NCBI RefSeq assembly: GCF_964340395.1
Contig: NC_135549.1
Location: forward strand, 31,189,332 to 31,253,331
Length of the DNA: 64,000 nucleotides
Source: Glandiceps talaboti
Taxonomy: Eukaryota; Hemichordata; Enteropneusta; Spengelidae
Direction: 5' to 3'
Every line of letters begins with the position of its first letter. Position 1 is the stretch's first letter. The notes under the pieces were generated by a model. The model was not told where the DNA came from, ran no database searches, and was given only the letters and a program-made list of their open reading frames with translations. Positions 52,945-63,841 of this stretch are shown here, piece after piece. Made by a program: the position numbers and the translations under genes.

Positions 52945-53402
52945 TATGGGGGATCATATCACGATGAAAATGGATATGCACATGTATGTCATAGAACACT
53001 GTCCTAATACCAACTTTGAATGTGATCTGTTCAAGCATGTCTGAGTTATGGCTATGGACATAGAAAAATCGCAAACAAAATGGCTGCCAGGCGGCCATAT
53101 TGGATCGTATCACAACAACAATGAATATGCACATGTATGTCATAGAACACTGTCCTCATACCAACTTTGAATGAGATCTGTTCAAGCATGTCTGAGTTAT
53201 GGCTTTGGACATGAAAATTCACAAACAAAATGGCTGCTAGGCGGCCATATTGGATCCATCATGAAACAAATTAAAGTGCATGTGTATGCCATTGTATATT
53301 GCCCCTGTACCAAGTTTGAATAAAATCAGTCCAGGCATCTCCTAGAATCAGCTACGGACGGACGGACGGACGGACGGACGGACACACGGACGCACGGACA
53401 GA
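52945..53402. repeat. Three tandem ~151-bp units ending in a GGAC tail
   Basis: Units start near 52,950, 53,103 and 53,254. They share gatcgtatcac, aatatgcacatgtatgtcat, agaacactgtcct, ataccaactttgaat, gatctgttcaagcatgtctg, and aaaatggctgcnaggcggccat. The third is more diverged and is followed by about seven GGAC units (53,355 on). A dispersed invertebrate repeat with a GGAC tail is likely; no coding frame is evident. Confidence 0.85.
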
Positions 53403-53747
53403 CGAGGTATTTAATGGTACCTAAAGTGGGTATCTGCGCCTTGGATGTGCGGCTCGTACAAACTCAAAAATGACATCTGCGACACGGTCGTACGACCACT
53501 CATACTAACTGTCTGCGCTTCGTCGCACAACGTCACTGCGGCCGTCGTTCTTCCTGTATGTAGTATGTATGGCAAGTGCCACCACCCGAGATATTTCTCG
53601 TGGCTGAACATTTTTCAACAAATAAATCACACCGAACTCCTCAAATGCTTCCATTCTACCTTAAAACGCCAAATAAAAATCGATTATTTCGTTTCTTGTG
53701 CAGTGCACAAACAATCAAAAAATTCACCGTAGCGCACAGCGGCAGCC

Positions 53748-53750
<3 letters not shown>

Positions 53751-53804
<54 letters not shown>
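53751..53804. repeat. (GT)n microsatellite
   Basis: About 26 GT units followed by a G-run (53,807-53,814). Confidence 0.97.
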
Positions 53805-53807
<3 letters not shown>

Positions 53808-53814
53808 GGGGGGG

Positions 53815-54710
53815 CGGTGCGTGAATGTACTGTGTCACGTGTATATAGTATACAGCTACAGGATTCAATATCGAGCTAGAAGCAAATCTTAGTATTCTTA
53901 CAACCAAAATGTATTCATTGCATTTGAGAATCAATCAGGTCAAACTGAAAACATGATGGCAAGTTTCAAGAGCTCTTGAGATGATGACGTAGCTTCAACA
54001 TTTGTCGGCATGCGTACCGTACCCATTCATGTCCAACCTCATTTACTGGTACATGTATGTCACAATGTAATTATCACTTTCATTAGCGATACGCGTCCGA
54101 GCTCTGTCTTTCATCACAACGGCATATTTATTTAGATTGTTTTATTGTGTGATTAAAGTTACATTAAAAAAAACATGGCCTCGTCCCGGACATTATGTTC
54201 ATAGTGTACTAGTAGTGATTTTTTAAAGGCACCAATCTATACTTCACGATGAACTTGTCACTGTGGTACGGAGCGGAGAAGGTCCCGTTCTCCGGGCCCG
54301 TTCTAGACACTTCTGATACTAAAGCACCTCTTGATATCAGTCATTCCATGTGAGTGTGTGGTACATGTTAAACATGTATCGCAAAATCATCCATGCTCTA
54401 CCATGTAGTCTTGATCTTACAATTATTTTGAGATAGCTAGAATAGAACATCCCTGAACATACCCTTTACCTGTTTCCTTTTTCCACCTTAGTCAAGGTGT
54501 AATATGAAAAAGCACCAATGAACTCCATCGAAAAATGGTGTGCGTATTGCCCTGTCAACTTATCTAACTGTCATCAGTAAATGTAAACACAGGAAGTTGT
54601 TTCTGGGCCATGTGTTCTAAATATAAACTGCTATACATTGAAAGCAGTTTAGCAATATGCCTAGTAAACAAAGTAGTAATCTACTGCCAGGTTTGAACTG
54701 CAGCGTTTAC
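53815..54710. other. Intergenic DNA, nothing recognised
   Basis: No conserved frame, RNA gene or inverted repeat noticed. Confidence 0.45.
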
Positions 54711-54819
54711 CACGAAGTCTCTGCTGGCGCGCTTTGATTTTGATAATTTGATACAATATTCCTTCATCCTAAATAAGAATGAAAACTTCGTTGACACCAT
54801 GCAAACGTCTTTGTCGGAC
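54711..54819 (-). repeat. First copy of a ~110-bp direct repeat with an exon-like open frame
   Basis: Matches 55,792-55,906 at roughly 80 percent by eye. On the minus strand both copies stay open and read similarly: CMVSTKFSFLFRMKEYCIKL then SKSK here. I do not recognise the peptide. The two copies are about 1,080 bp apart with two miniature elements between them. Confidence 0.7.
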
Positions 54820-55207
54820 TTCGCAACAACAGTCCCTTTCCCTAACAATACAGTATATGTGCGCCATTCACACATTGCACTAGCACCATTCATTTCTGTG
54901 ATTTCGACACGTACAGCATGCCGACATGGTGTCCCTTTTCGATGCATACCGACAATCCCCGGGCGACAATCGTCATAACACCTATCATTACTCACAAAAC
55001 GTTGTCAAAATTATCAGGGCCCAGGTTCAGCTTACAGAACAATCTCAAAGTGTTCACCACTTTCCGATGAATAAAGTATACTTCGTGCTGATTGAAAATG
55101 GTGAAATACAGTCAAGAGGGGTGTGGTTGTAGTATTTCTTGTTTTTCACAGACACACGTTGAACGTTATGGATAGTAAAGCGAGAACATAGTTTTCATGA
55201 GGGACTG

Positions 55208-55302
55208 TAGTCTGGTTCCCGACGTCCGTATTTCGATTAACTTTACAAGTACTTTATCTACATCGACGTCGTAGATGTAGATAGACATCGGGAACCAGAC
55301 TA
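55208..55302. mobile_element. TAGTCT-family miniature element, 95 bp
   Basis: Starts TAGTCTGGTTCCCGACGTC and ends with its near-inverse. The 9-bp duplication GAGGGACTG is perfect (55,199-55,207 and 55,303-55,311). The centre is a small palindrome (catcgacgtcgtagatg). Same subfamily as the next element. Confidence 0.9.
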
Positions 55303-55565
55303 GAGGGACTGTTATCCGACTAAACTTTCTATTACGACGGCTTAGATTTTGAAAAGTAAAAGATTGTACTGTGAGAACACAATGCTACATATGAAGTGAT
55401 AATGGTGAAACCTGGCTAGACAGTGATGTAGCCAATGGGAAAACATAGAAATGTCGACTTAAAACCATAGCTCTAGCAACTAGACCACGGAGTCGTGGTT
55501 TGGACCGGATTTGGAACAATTATCCAGTACGTAGATGCAACAGCTCCGTTAATCTACGGAGATCG

Positions 55566-55715
55566 TAGTCTGGTTCCCGACGTCCGTATTTCTGGTTCCC
55601 GACGTCCGTATTTCGATTAACTTTACAAGTACTCTCTCTACATTACAGTAATTACAGTAATGTAGAGAGAGTACTTGTAAAGTTAGTCGAAATACGGACG
55701 TCGAGAACCAGACTA
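55566..55715. mobile_element. TAGTCT-family miniature element, 150-bp near-perfect hairpin
   Basis: Same termini as the 55,208 element. The arms pair through agttaaagttta-type sequence to a central attacagtaattacagtaat loop. The left end has an extra copy of about 29 bp (tctggttcccgacgtccgta...). Flanks CGGAGATCG (55,557-55,565) and AGAAGATCG (55,716-55,724) match at seven of nine positions, consistent with an older 9-bp duplication. Confidence 0.88.
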
Positions 55716-55791
55716 AGAAGATCGCGGTTTAACGGTTGGAACCAACTAACTCTAACGGCAATGAAATAACTTTTCTGGCAAATGTCATTGA

Positions 55792-55906
55792 CACGAAGTC
55801 TTCGTCGGCAAGCTTTGATTTTGATAGTTTGGTAAAATATTCCTCCATATTTAATAAGAATGAAAACTTCGTTGACACCATGCAAATGTCAAATTCTTTG
55901 TCGGAG
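55792..55906 (-). repeat. Second copy of the ~110-bp direct repeat
   Basis: Partner of 54,711-54,819. On the minus strand it reads CMVSTKFSFLLNMEEYFTKL then SKSK. Retention of the frame in both copies hints at a former exon. Confidence 0.7.
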
Positions 55907-56396
55907 ATCCATGTACATTTGATAGTCGTCTTCAAACGTTCAATTCAATGGTTGCGCGTGTTAATCGTTATTATATATTGACGTCGCGGCCATTGCTTTA
56001 CTTGCGTCATCTGAAGTGCCGCACGGTATACATATAAAACAAATTAGATACGACGATTAAGTGTACTGTAAAAGAGTGGCATCCCCAACAAATTTAGCGC
56101 TAACTCATTAGAATGACACCCCTCCCCAAACAATAGAAACGTAACATCTTCGGTACAAGTTCAAACAACTGGGCTGGCGAAACATTTCGCCTCTATTGTC
56201 ATCCAATTATCACGGCACTCTATGCCCATCCCTTCAAGTTCAACAATAAACTATAGCCATTTACACCATTACAAATGGATATTGTTGTGAGGGAGATATA
56301 AATTTGATCGAAATTTTCATGAGTGAACCACATACTACAGACTACCGTAACAGTAACACGTCTCTGTTGTATCTCGTACTACGAACATACGTCATT

Positions 56397-56985
56397 ATGC
56401 CGAGTTTATCCAAGAAGCAAATGGACAGCTGGGATCTGCTGAAAAAACACACCAACCGGTACATGGACAAGACCAGCTTGGAAGCCTGTGTGATTTCGTC
56501 GTACTATGACAAAATCACAAAGACAAGAAAGTATCTCGTCCATGGTAGTGATGATCTTGGGCGGACTGTCAACGACAACCTGATGAGTATAATAACTAGT
56601 GAACCAACAACCACCAATACAACTTCAGACCAACCAATGCCAATAGACTTGCCCGATATACGCCAAACCGATGAAGCGAAACTAACAAAGTTCCCATACG
56701 CACTGTTAAAAACACTTGTTCCTGAACTTGTGAAATTATCAGAAAAAAGGTTAAAACCATACTGGGGAAGTAAAGACCACACCCCACAGTGGTGGCCACG
56801 TGATGTGCCATATTGTAATCCAAGTAAAGGCCCAAAGCTTCCACCTGGAACCTGGACCAAGATGTTAAGACATGCGTCAAGAGCTTGCTACTTACACCAT
56901 GGGCTGATAGACTTAACAGGTGAGTTTTCAAAAGGACACACACACACACACACACATATATGTATATGTATATGTATATTATATG

Positions 56986-57056
<71 letters not shown>

Positions 57057-57191
57057 ATATATTTATTTCATTGCAACATTGCATATATATATATATATGC
57101 AATGTACACACACACATATATGTATATGTATATTATATGTATATTATATATATATATATATATATTGTATATATTTATTTCATTGCAACAT

Positions 57192-57247
<56 letters not shown>

Positions 57248-58072
57248 TATGCAATGTACATATATATATATATATATATTTGCAATGTCTGTACATGTAG
57301 TTGGTCCATTTTTCAAATAAGCACTGAAATTGTTTGACACACAACCATTCATTTATTTTTTTATTTTCGAATTCACAGGAGATAGTGATGAAGACATAGT
57401 AGACAATACATCATTCCAGCAACCAAACAGCATACAGCCAACACAAGACATGCCGATACAGCTACCAGACACAAGCACACAGCCATCGCAAGATATACAG
57501 CAGCCCAGAGAAGGTGATACAGTAGCAATCAGATCACACACCCATAATGAGCAGTCAATCACATCAAGCAATTATGGTGAGTTTACAAAGCTAAAATATG
57601 TACATTTTATTTAAAATTACAATTATTTTATGTGAAATAAAATATGACTTCAAAGCACTGAAAATATGAATGTAGAAATTAGAAAAATGGTAAGATGTAA
57701 AAATTCTCTCGGTACAACAGAAATTTCTATATTATTGTAACAATTTTTTGTCTATTTACAGAACTTTATCAACTTCTCAATCAACTTCCAGATCTACTAG
57801 GCTTTGACAGTCCACTACTTCATTCATCTGCCTTACAACCAGAAGTTTCTTCATTGATGACTAATGAAACTCTTTCCAACACACAAACACCAAGTTGTCA
57901 CCAGTCTCCAGCTTCACCAAATCAAGACCCCAGTGAATCACCAGCAGTCGCTCATCACAGCCATCAGTCATCCAGTGTCATTCGGCGAAGTAGTCGCAGT
58001 ATTAAAAGAACATGGAAGGCCGCACAGAAAGCCAACTCACAACAGACCAGGAAACGTTCGAAGACAAAATAA
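56397..58072 (+). CDS. NRF1/EWG/P3A2-type DNA-binding-domain protein, three exons, ~343 aa
   Basis: Exons 56,397-56,919, 57,379-57,576 and 57,762-58,072 join in frame; both introns are phase 1 and have GTGAGT donors and CAG acceptors. The ATG at 56,397 ([18 protein letters not shown]) is preferred; an in-frame ATG lies at 56,304. Residues 1-60 carry the [14 protein letters not shown] region. Residues about 105-172 carry the family hallmark: [36 protein letters not shown] and [18 protein letters not shown]. This matches the second half of the NRF1 DNA-binding domain (PEM.K, GWG, WWP.D.P, W...L, CY..HG). Exon 2 is Gln/Pro-rich and acidic. Exon 3 ends in a basic tail ([18 protein letters not shown]), a likely nuclear signal. 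Known NRF1 proteins bind GC-rich palindromes and are longer. This compact version could be a transcription factor paralogue or an accessory protein of a mobile element. The family call is firm; the role is inferred. Confidence 0.82.
56936..57292. repeat. CA/TA microsatellite cluster inside intron 1 of the NRF1-like gene
   Basis: CA, GTATAT and long TA runs surround two copies, about 113 bp apart, of tttatttcattgcaacattg followed by catatata. The attgcatatat..atatatgcaat stretches can form hairpins. It fills most of the intron. Confidence 0.95.
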
Positions 58073-58203
58073 TTTTTCATTTTACAAATTAATTTTTGAA
58101 ATGTAAATCACATATGAACAGTTTTTGTCATTCACTTCTAGTACTTGTGGAAGTAGAAAAAAAATAATCAAATGTATTCTGAATTTCAAGTACAATCATT
58201 TTG

Positions 58204-58209
58204 AATAAA
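58204..58209 (+). terminator. Polyadenylation signal AATAAA for the NRF1-like gene
   Basis: A canonical AATAAA lies 132 bases after the stop at 58,072. Cleavage 10-30 bases on would fall at or inside the last exon of the convergent KDZ-like gene, so the transcripts would overlap. Confidence 0.6.
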
Positions 58210-58226
58210 GGGTTTTTGTTAGTTCA

Positions 58227-61200
58227 TTATCTTGGACTCCATTGGCTCTTGGTTTTGTTGTTTGCCATACTTAAGAAAATAGCTGTATGCAAGATAAAAT
58301 TGTCGGGTAACATGTATGCCAGTTGGGATCGTATTCTTGCGATGACAGCATTTGTTTGTTCACAAATTTGTGAGTTCAGTGTCCTTACTTCGCTGTTCTT
58401 GTACACATTCATGTTGTATCCACTTGAACACCTACAACACAAATTAAAGACAAAGTTCATGATTTACAATACTGACAATTATTACATTGTATACAGTGTC
58501 GTTGCTATGCAATATAAGCTATGGTTATCTGCCATAGTGTCAAGCTTTTTAAAGATTTTTAAATTGATGTCTTTACATCTGTAAAAAATACATATTATCA
58601 AGCATAGATTTTATTATATGCTTACCCAGTATGATTACACCAGTGAAGTCGGTCCACTAAAAATATAGTATGCTTGAAAAATTCAGGCTCTCTGTGAAAT
58701 AAAATAACAAAAGATCAGATTGACAAATAAAATGATTATTATATTATAAATATTAAATGACTTCTGCCCTGGATGTAGCAAAGGTCCATCAAAATGTTTT
58801 TACATACACATGAAACTGTTGTTGCACTGGTTATTATAGTGTTGATTACCCCTATGTACATTTTAAAATATGGATGAATAAATTTTACAACAAATTCAGA
58901 AGTTGTTATTTCTTGCCCCAAAGTGAAATGTTATTGCTATGATTTACATGTATATCTTATAAACCAAATATGGGCATCAAATCAAAACATCACATAAAAT
59001 AAACATACATATTTCTTACCGATTTAAGCAGTATTGGTGTAATTTACATCCATTGTCATACACAATTATTCTTGGGGCTCTCTGAAATCGCTGTTTGATG
59101 ATTTTAAAAGGGGTAGCTGGAGATTCGTGTTGCTTCATCACCTCAAATCCCAGGCATACCTTGTGCTGGCAATACACAGTGAATATACCTGGTGATAAAG
59201 TTGGATGGCCCTTCGAGAATTTGTTGCATGTGTCAGTAGCTCTGCAAGCCCTATTTTCATTTGTAGTGTTGGCAGCATAATTACCATTCCTGAAAGATAA
59301 AGTTGAATAATTTAATGACAAAAACTAAAGACGACAAATTGAATGCACAATGCTTTCACTCACTAGCTGTACTATAAATGATAACAAACTTTTCAATCAA
59401 GGGATCTGAGAGCACCGAATGGTTCCTTCCACATTTGATTCCATTGGATATAGTAAACATTCAATATTTGTTAAACTCACCCATGCAACTGTGGCATACT
59501 TGGAAAGAAGCTCAATCCATCAAACAATGCTGGTGGTGTAGGTGACACTGGTATGTATTGATGACTTAATGGTGACTGGCATGGCAGGTTACTCTTCTTC
59601 AGGAATTCTTGGAGGAGACACCTGACATCATAAGGTAACTGGCCATTTATGTTCACTTCTTCAATAAATTTGGCTACTATTGGTGCTTCCTTTCGAAGGA
59701 GATGTATTTTCTCTCGATTGAAACACTGCAATATGTCCAGTCTTTTGATTATTATTTCTTTTATAACGTGGCGTGCCTTAGAACAGTGATTGACTTGGAG
59801 CAGGGCACTTGCTGGTGAATTTCGAGAAATGTCCTGGAGAAATGATTGGTAATTAGCAGGAGCAATCAGTTGTCTTCCATTGTTGCTGATTCTTTCAATA
59901 ACATCTGCGAGGCTCGACAAGTGGGTGTATTTCCTCAAAATTGATATGAGCTGCACATATTGTTCTGTAGAAAGTGGTACTGGTGAAAGACCTGTCTGTT
60001 GTTTTGACTGTGGATGTACACCTGCAAACTGCAATAGGAGCTTCCTAGCCTGGGGACTTGGTATGAATACTCGGTCTGCATGCTTGGTGCCATAAATAGG
60101 GTCAAGTCTGTCCAAATCTCCAACATCACCAAGTCCTGTCAGTAATTCTTTGTGAAGGCCAACTGATGTACCATCACAGATGATGATTTCTGGGTTGTCA
60201 CTACACTTCTCACACGTAAAGTCTTTCTGCCAATCAATGTCAAGTAGTCTGATGTAAGCATTCCATGTAAGTCTGAGCATATGATATGGTATTGGTGTGC
60301 ACTTACGAGATGACTCAGATAATTTTTCTACATATGCTCTGTAAAATATAATAGAGACATCACATATAACATTTAAGTATCATTCATGTTTTGTGTGGAG
60401 ATGTACACATCTTGAAGGAAGACTGTTTGTAGATTAACACTGAAGTTTAACATCTGAGAACCAGGTTGATTTTGATCACTTGTGTACTAAGTCTATTTTG
60501 GAGATCTGAAATACAAATTAGGGCCCCTGGGAAAGTGGGCTATCATCGCTAATAAAATTAAACGAAGAAGAATAAATGAAAACTCACCTATGGAAAGCAA
60601 CCAATGGATTCCTTGCTTCTTTCATTAGTTTGAGGTAACTTAGTAGTAGTCCATAGTGAACAAGAGTGTGATTGTTCAAGTTTAACAATAAATCTTCTTG
60701 CCCATCATAATGTAAGACACAGCGACATGCACCAACACTTGGTCTGTAACAAACTGAACAAAGAGGCAACTTTAATTTCTTTCCTAAAATAGTAAATTTT
60801 ACTTGCTTATTCCTTGCTATTTAATATATGTTGAAATAATAACAATAATAAACCCTACGATAGGTGTACATAAAATAATGAATAAAATAACATTAATTGA
60901 AATGACAATGCATTCAGATAAATTGTTAGAGAGGATGTATGCCTAAGTTACATATGTCAAAGTTTTCATGAGGAAGAGATCACAAAACATCAGAAATGCT
61001 GTCAGTAACATGCTAGGCTTTGGGTATATGATATCCAAAGTCCCCATGTAATTTGACTGACTAGCTTATAATAATGCTAAATCACTGTTGTTACTAAATT
61101 ACCTTTTATCTTCTCCTGTTTACCATTGATGTTGACTTTTGCTATGGTATTGTGTTCCTGAAATACCAATCCCTCACCACAGATCCACCCATTTACCACA

Positions 61201-62388
61201 GGATCGCCATCATCCCATTGACAACCATGCTCACAAAAGCTGTGTTTGCCAGACTCTGGAATTTGTGGAATTAGGTATTCTGGGAATGGTGCATCTCCAT
61301 CTACCTGCCTATCATACACTTCCTGCAGTTTTTCTGATAGTGGGTATGGAATCCGTTCATATGTGATATGTTTGAAGTTACTTTTTCTTGGGACATCATT
61401 CCTGGACTCGGGGACAGATAGATCATTGTCATCAAGCCATGTCCTGTACATACCAACATACTCGCAACTGGTAACTCCCATGTTTGCACGTCTTGCAAGC
61501 GAGTTTTTTGCCACCTGATGTATTCTTCAGGTAGACAAGGTGCACCTGGTCCATTGTGACTGCAGACAATAGTGGCATGTTCTGTAACTGCTGAACACAT
61601 GGGATATCTGAGGAAAAAATTGAAAATGAATACAATAAAAAGTCAAAAATAAAACAGAAGTGGATAACCAGACAGGTGTAAATACAACTGTTTAATGCAA
61701 AAATATTGAGGACAAGAACTTGTTTCAAACAACAAACAAACAAACAAACGATTGGGATTCAGTGTTGGAGCCAGACTGCATTGTTGCGTCAGTTGACATA
61801 CATATTTTTGGACTTGCCTCACGATTTTGGAAGTGACAGGTCACAGATGACCCATTCTAAAATTGTTTGTTAAGTAAACACAAAAATGTATGAACAAATA
61901 CAAAATTGCACTGAAAATATTGTAACAACTTTTGGTAAATATCAAGTTTTTTTAAGCTGTATCTCCAACAGATTGTTGAAAACATAGTAACATAGTCATA
62001 CTGTTGTATCAGTGATACATGTACACCAATAATGGCATGATCACTTAGCTATCTATCTGCTTGTCTGTCTATCAATCTGTCTATCATCTATCTACATTGT
62101 ATCTATTTACACTGCATTTATCAACATTGCATCTATCAATACGTCTATATCATCTATCTACATCGCATCTATCTATCTATATTGCATGTCTATATATATG
62201 TCCCCCTCTATTTATCTATCATCTACATTGTATCTATCTATCAATCTGCCTATCTATCATCTATCTACATTGTATCTCTGTCTATCATCTACATTTTGTA
62301 TCTATCATATATCTACATTGTATCTATCTACATTGCATCTATCAACATTCATCTATCAATGTCTATATCATCTATCTACATTGAATCA

Positions 62389-62435
<47 letters not shown>

Positions 62436-62529
62436 ATCTATCAACACTGAATCTATCTACCTATCTTTCTATTATATCTACATTGTGTCTATCTATCTGT
62501 CTGTCTGTCTATCTATATATCTACCTATC

Positions 62530-62571
<42 letters not shown>

Positions 62572-63050
62572 GTTAGGATGAAACTAGACAAGACTATTGC
62601 TTACTTTGCTGTTAAATTGCAATGTTCTTTCATTTATACTTCATTGTATATATTGAAGATCGCATGAGCCTTACCTTGAGTAGGGTGACTAGTTGCTGAC
62701 AGCATGGATATCTGACTCTGAATAGCTTTGGCATGAACACAATAATGGGCCACCTCTGCTGCTATGAGTTGTTGAAAGTCACCCTTGACTTTTGCATTCC
62801 AGTCATTAATTCTTTCTTCACAACTACATTTCAGCAGAATTGCACTCTTGGTTTCATCTGAGCTATATAAACAAGTTGCTGCTTGACAACACAGTATTTC
62901 TCTTTCAGAAGAATTCCAGTCGCTTTTTCACAGTCTGCTATGACATAGCCATAACCACTTGCTAGCTTCCACACTTTCTTGACTACTCGAAGTTGATGTA
63001 AGTACTCACTGTAGGGATTAGATGGATACTCTTTCTCACTGCTGACAACT
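58227..63050 (-). CDS. KDZ (Kyakuja-Dileera-Zisupton) transposase-like gene, seven exons
   Basis: Exons in transcript order: 63050-62675, 61607-61103, 60783-60588, 60338-59481, 59289-59020, 58691-58626 and 58431-58227. Splice phases agree from the second exon onward. Hallmarks are [14 protein letters not shown] (exon 3), [20 protein letters not shown] (exon 4, first catalytic D, codon 60,173-60,175), [20 protein letters not shown] and [16 protein letters not shown] (exon 5, second D, 59,055-59,057), [18 protein letters not shown] (exon 6) and [20 protein letters not shown] (exon 7, catalytic E, 58,359-58,361). This is the RNase H-fold transposase core with its cysteine clusters, also found in the HMGXB3 lineage. 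A cut-and-paste nuclear role is expected. Exons 1 and 2 each seem to need a one-base frame correction (near 62,924-62,928 and 61,455-61,475), so the copy may be inactive or the sequence imperfect. The true 5' end is unknown and may lie outside the window. Confidence 0.85.
62045..62572. repeat. (CTAT)n minisatellite with interspersed CTACATTG units
   Basis: Lies in the first intron of the KDZ-like gene. Units of ctat alternate with catctatctacattgtat, with purer runs at 62,387-62,434 and 62,526-62,572. Long open frames here are repeat artefacts. Confidence 0.95.
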
Positions 63051-63309
63051 CTGAAAAATAGGAATTAAATTTTATTTATTATGTATAATTCCGTGCAAGT
63101 AGCTTTGTTATGTTGCTATGTTGCTGAGTTGACTTCATATTAGAATAATGAAAATGTCAATACAGAAACACATGTAAGAAACTATTTACCACTACAGGCA
63201 GTAAAAATATATATTGTACTTTTAGGAGAAATTTGAAAATTATGTCAATCTTTTTACATGTTATTGTATATCTAATCAATTTCAAGAGTTTCAGTATAGT
63301 AGAACATAA

Positions 63310-63325
63310 TAATAATAATAATAAT
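63310..63325. repeat. (AAT)n short microsatellite
   Basis: Five or so AAT units next to the reverse-transcriptase fragment; a common LINE tail or junction feature. Confidence 0.85.
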
Positions 63326-63435
63326 AGCTCCACTCCTTTACCTTTTACAACTGTTGCCTTAGGTTGTGGTGCACCTCTCCTGAACTCTATGCACATGTCA
63401 TTGGTCTTATCAAGGTTCAGTTGGATAGGACCAAA
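63325..63435 (-). pseudogene. Non-LTR retrotransposon reverse-transcriptase fragment (minus strand)
   Basis: Minus-strand reading includes IQLNLDKTNDMCIEFRRGAP and then VVKGKGVE, the typical LINE reverse-transcriptase stretch L.LN..KT..M...FRR, which lies after the catalytic motif and before the KYLG motif. It is inverted relative to the next fragment and overlaps it in sequence, so the two form a fold-back. Confidence 0.75.
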
Positions 63436-63439
63436 GACG

Positions 63440-63840
63440 TGCATATATCAGGAGAGGTACACCACAACCTATGGCAACAGTCAATTAAAAGGTAAAGAAG
63501 TGGAGGTAGTAGTGCAGTATAAATATTTAGGTTCATCAATAAATTGAGATGGGAGAATAACACTGATAGGATTTCACATAAAGGCCAACAGCGCTTATAG
63601 TTCTTAAGGAAATTGAATTTCTTCAAAGTTGACAAAAAGATGTTAATTCTCTTTTTTTAGATCATTCATTGAGAGTATTTTAATAAGTTTATCTATAATT
63701 TGCTGGTTTGGAAATCTAATTATTCAAAACAAAAACAGGCTTAGTAGAAATGTTAACATCTGAAGTAAAATCATTGGTGTACAACTACAACAGACTAGCC
63801 TTGCCAAGTTGTACTAAAAACAAGTTCTAAGCGAAGCTAA
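63440..63840 (+). pseudogene. Degenerate LINE reverse-transcriptase C-terminal part (plus strand)
   Basis: Reads LKGKEVEVVVQYKYLGSSIN, then a stop, DGRI, and, with breaks, RSFIESILISL, ICWFGNLIIQNKNRLSRNVN and SKIIGVQLQQ. This order (KYLG, then FIES, then ICWFGN and NKNRL) is that of L2/CR1-like LINE reverse transcriptases. Several stops make it a dead fragment. Confidence 0.78.
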
Positions 63841-63841
63841 G

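Noticed and set aside
56920-57337. Continuation of the NRF1-like frame into YIYIYI sequence
   Set aside because: This is intron 1 (GTGAGT at 56,920) filled with TA repeats; the coding sequence resumes at 57,379.
62061-62667. Open frames of IYLS/CLSI type
   Set aside because: Caused by the CTAT minisatellite inside a KDZ-gene intron.
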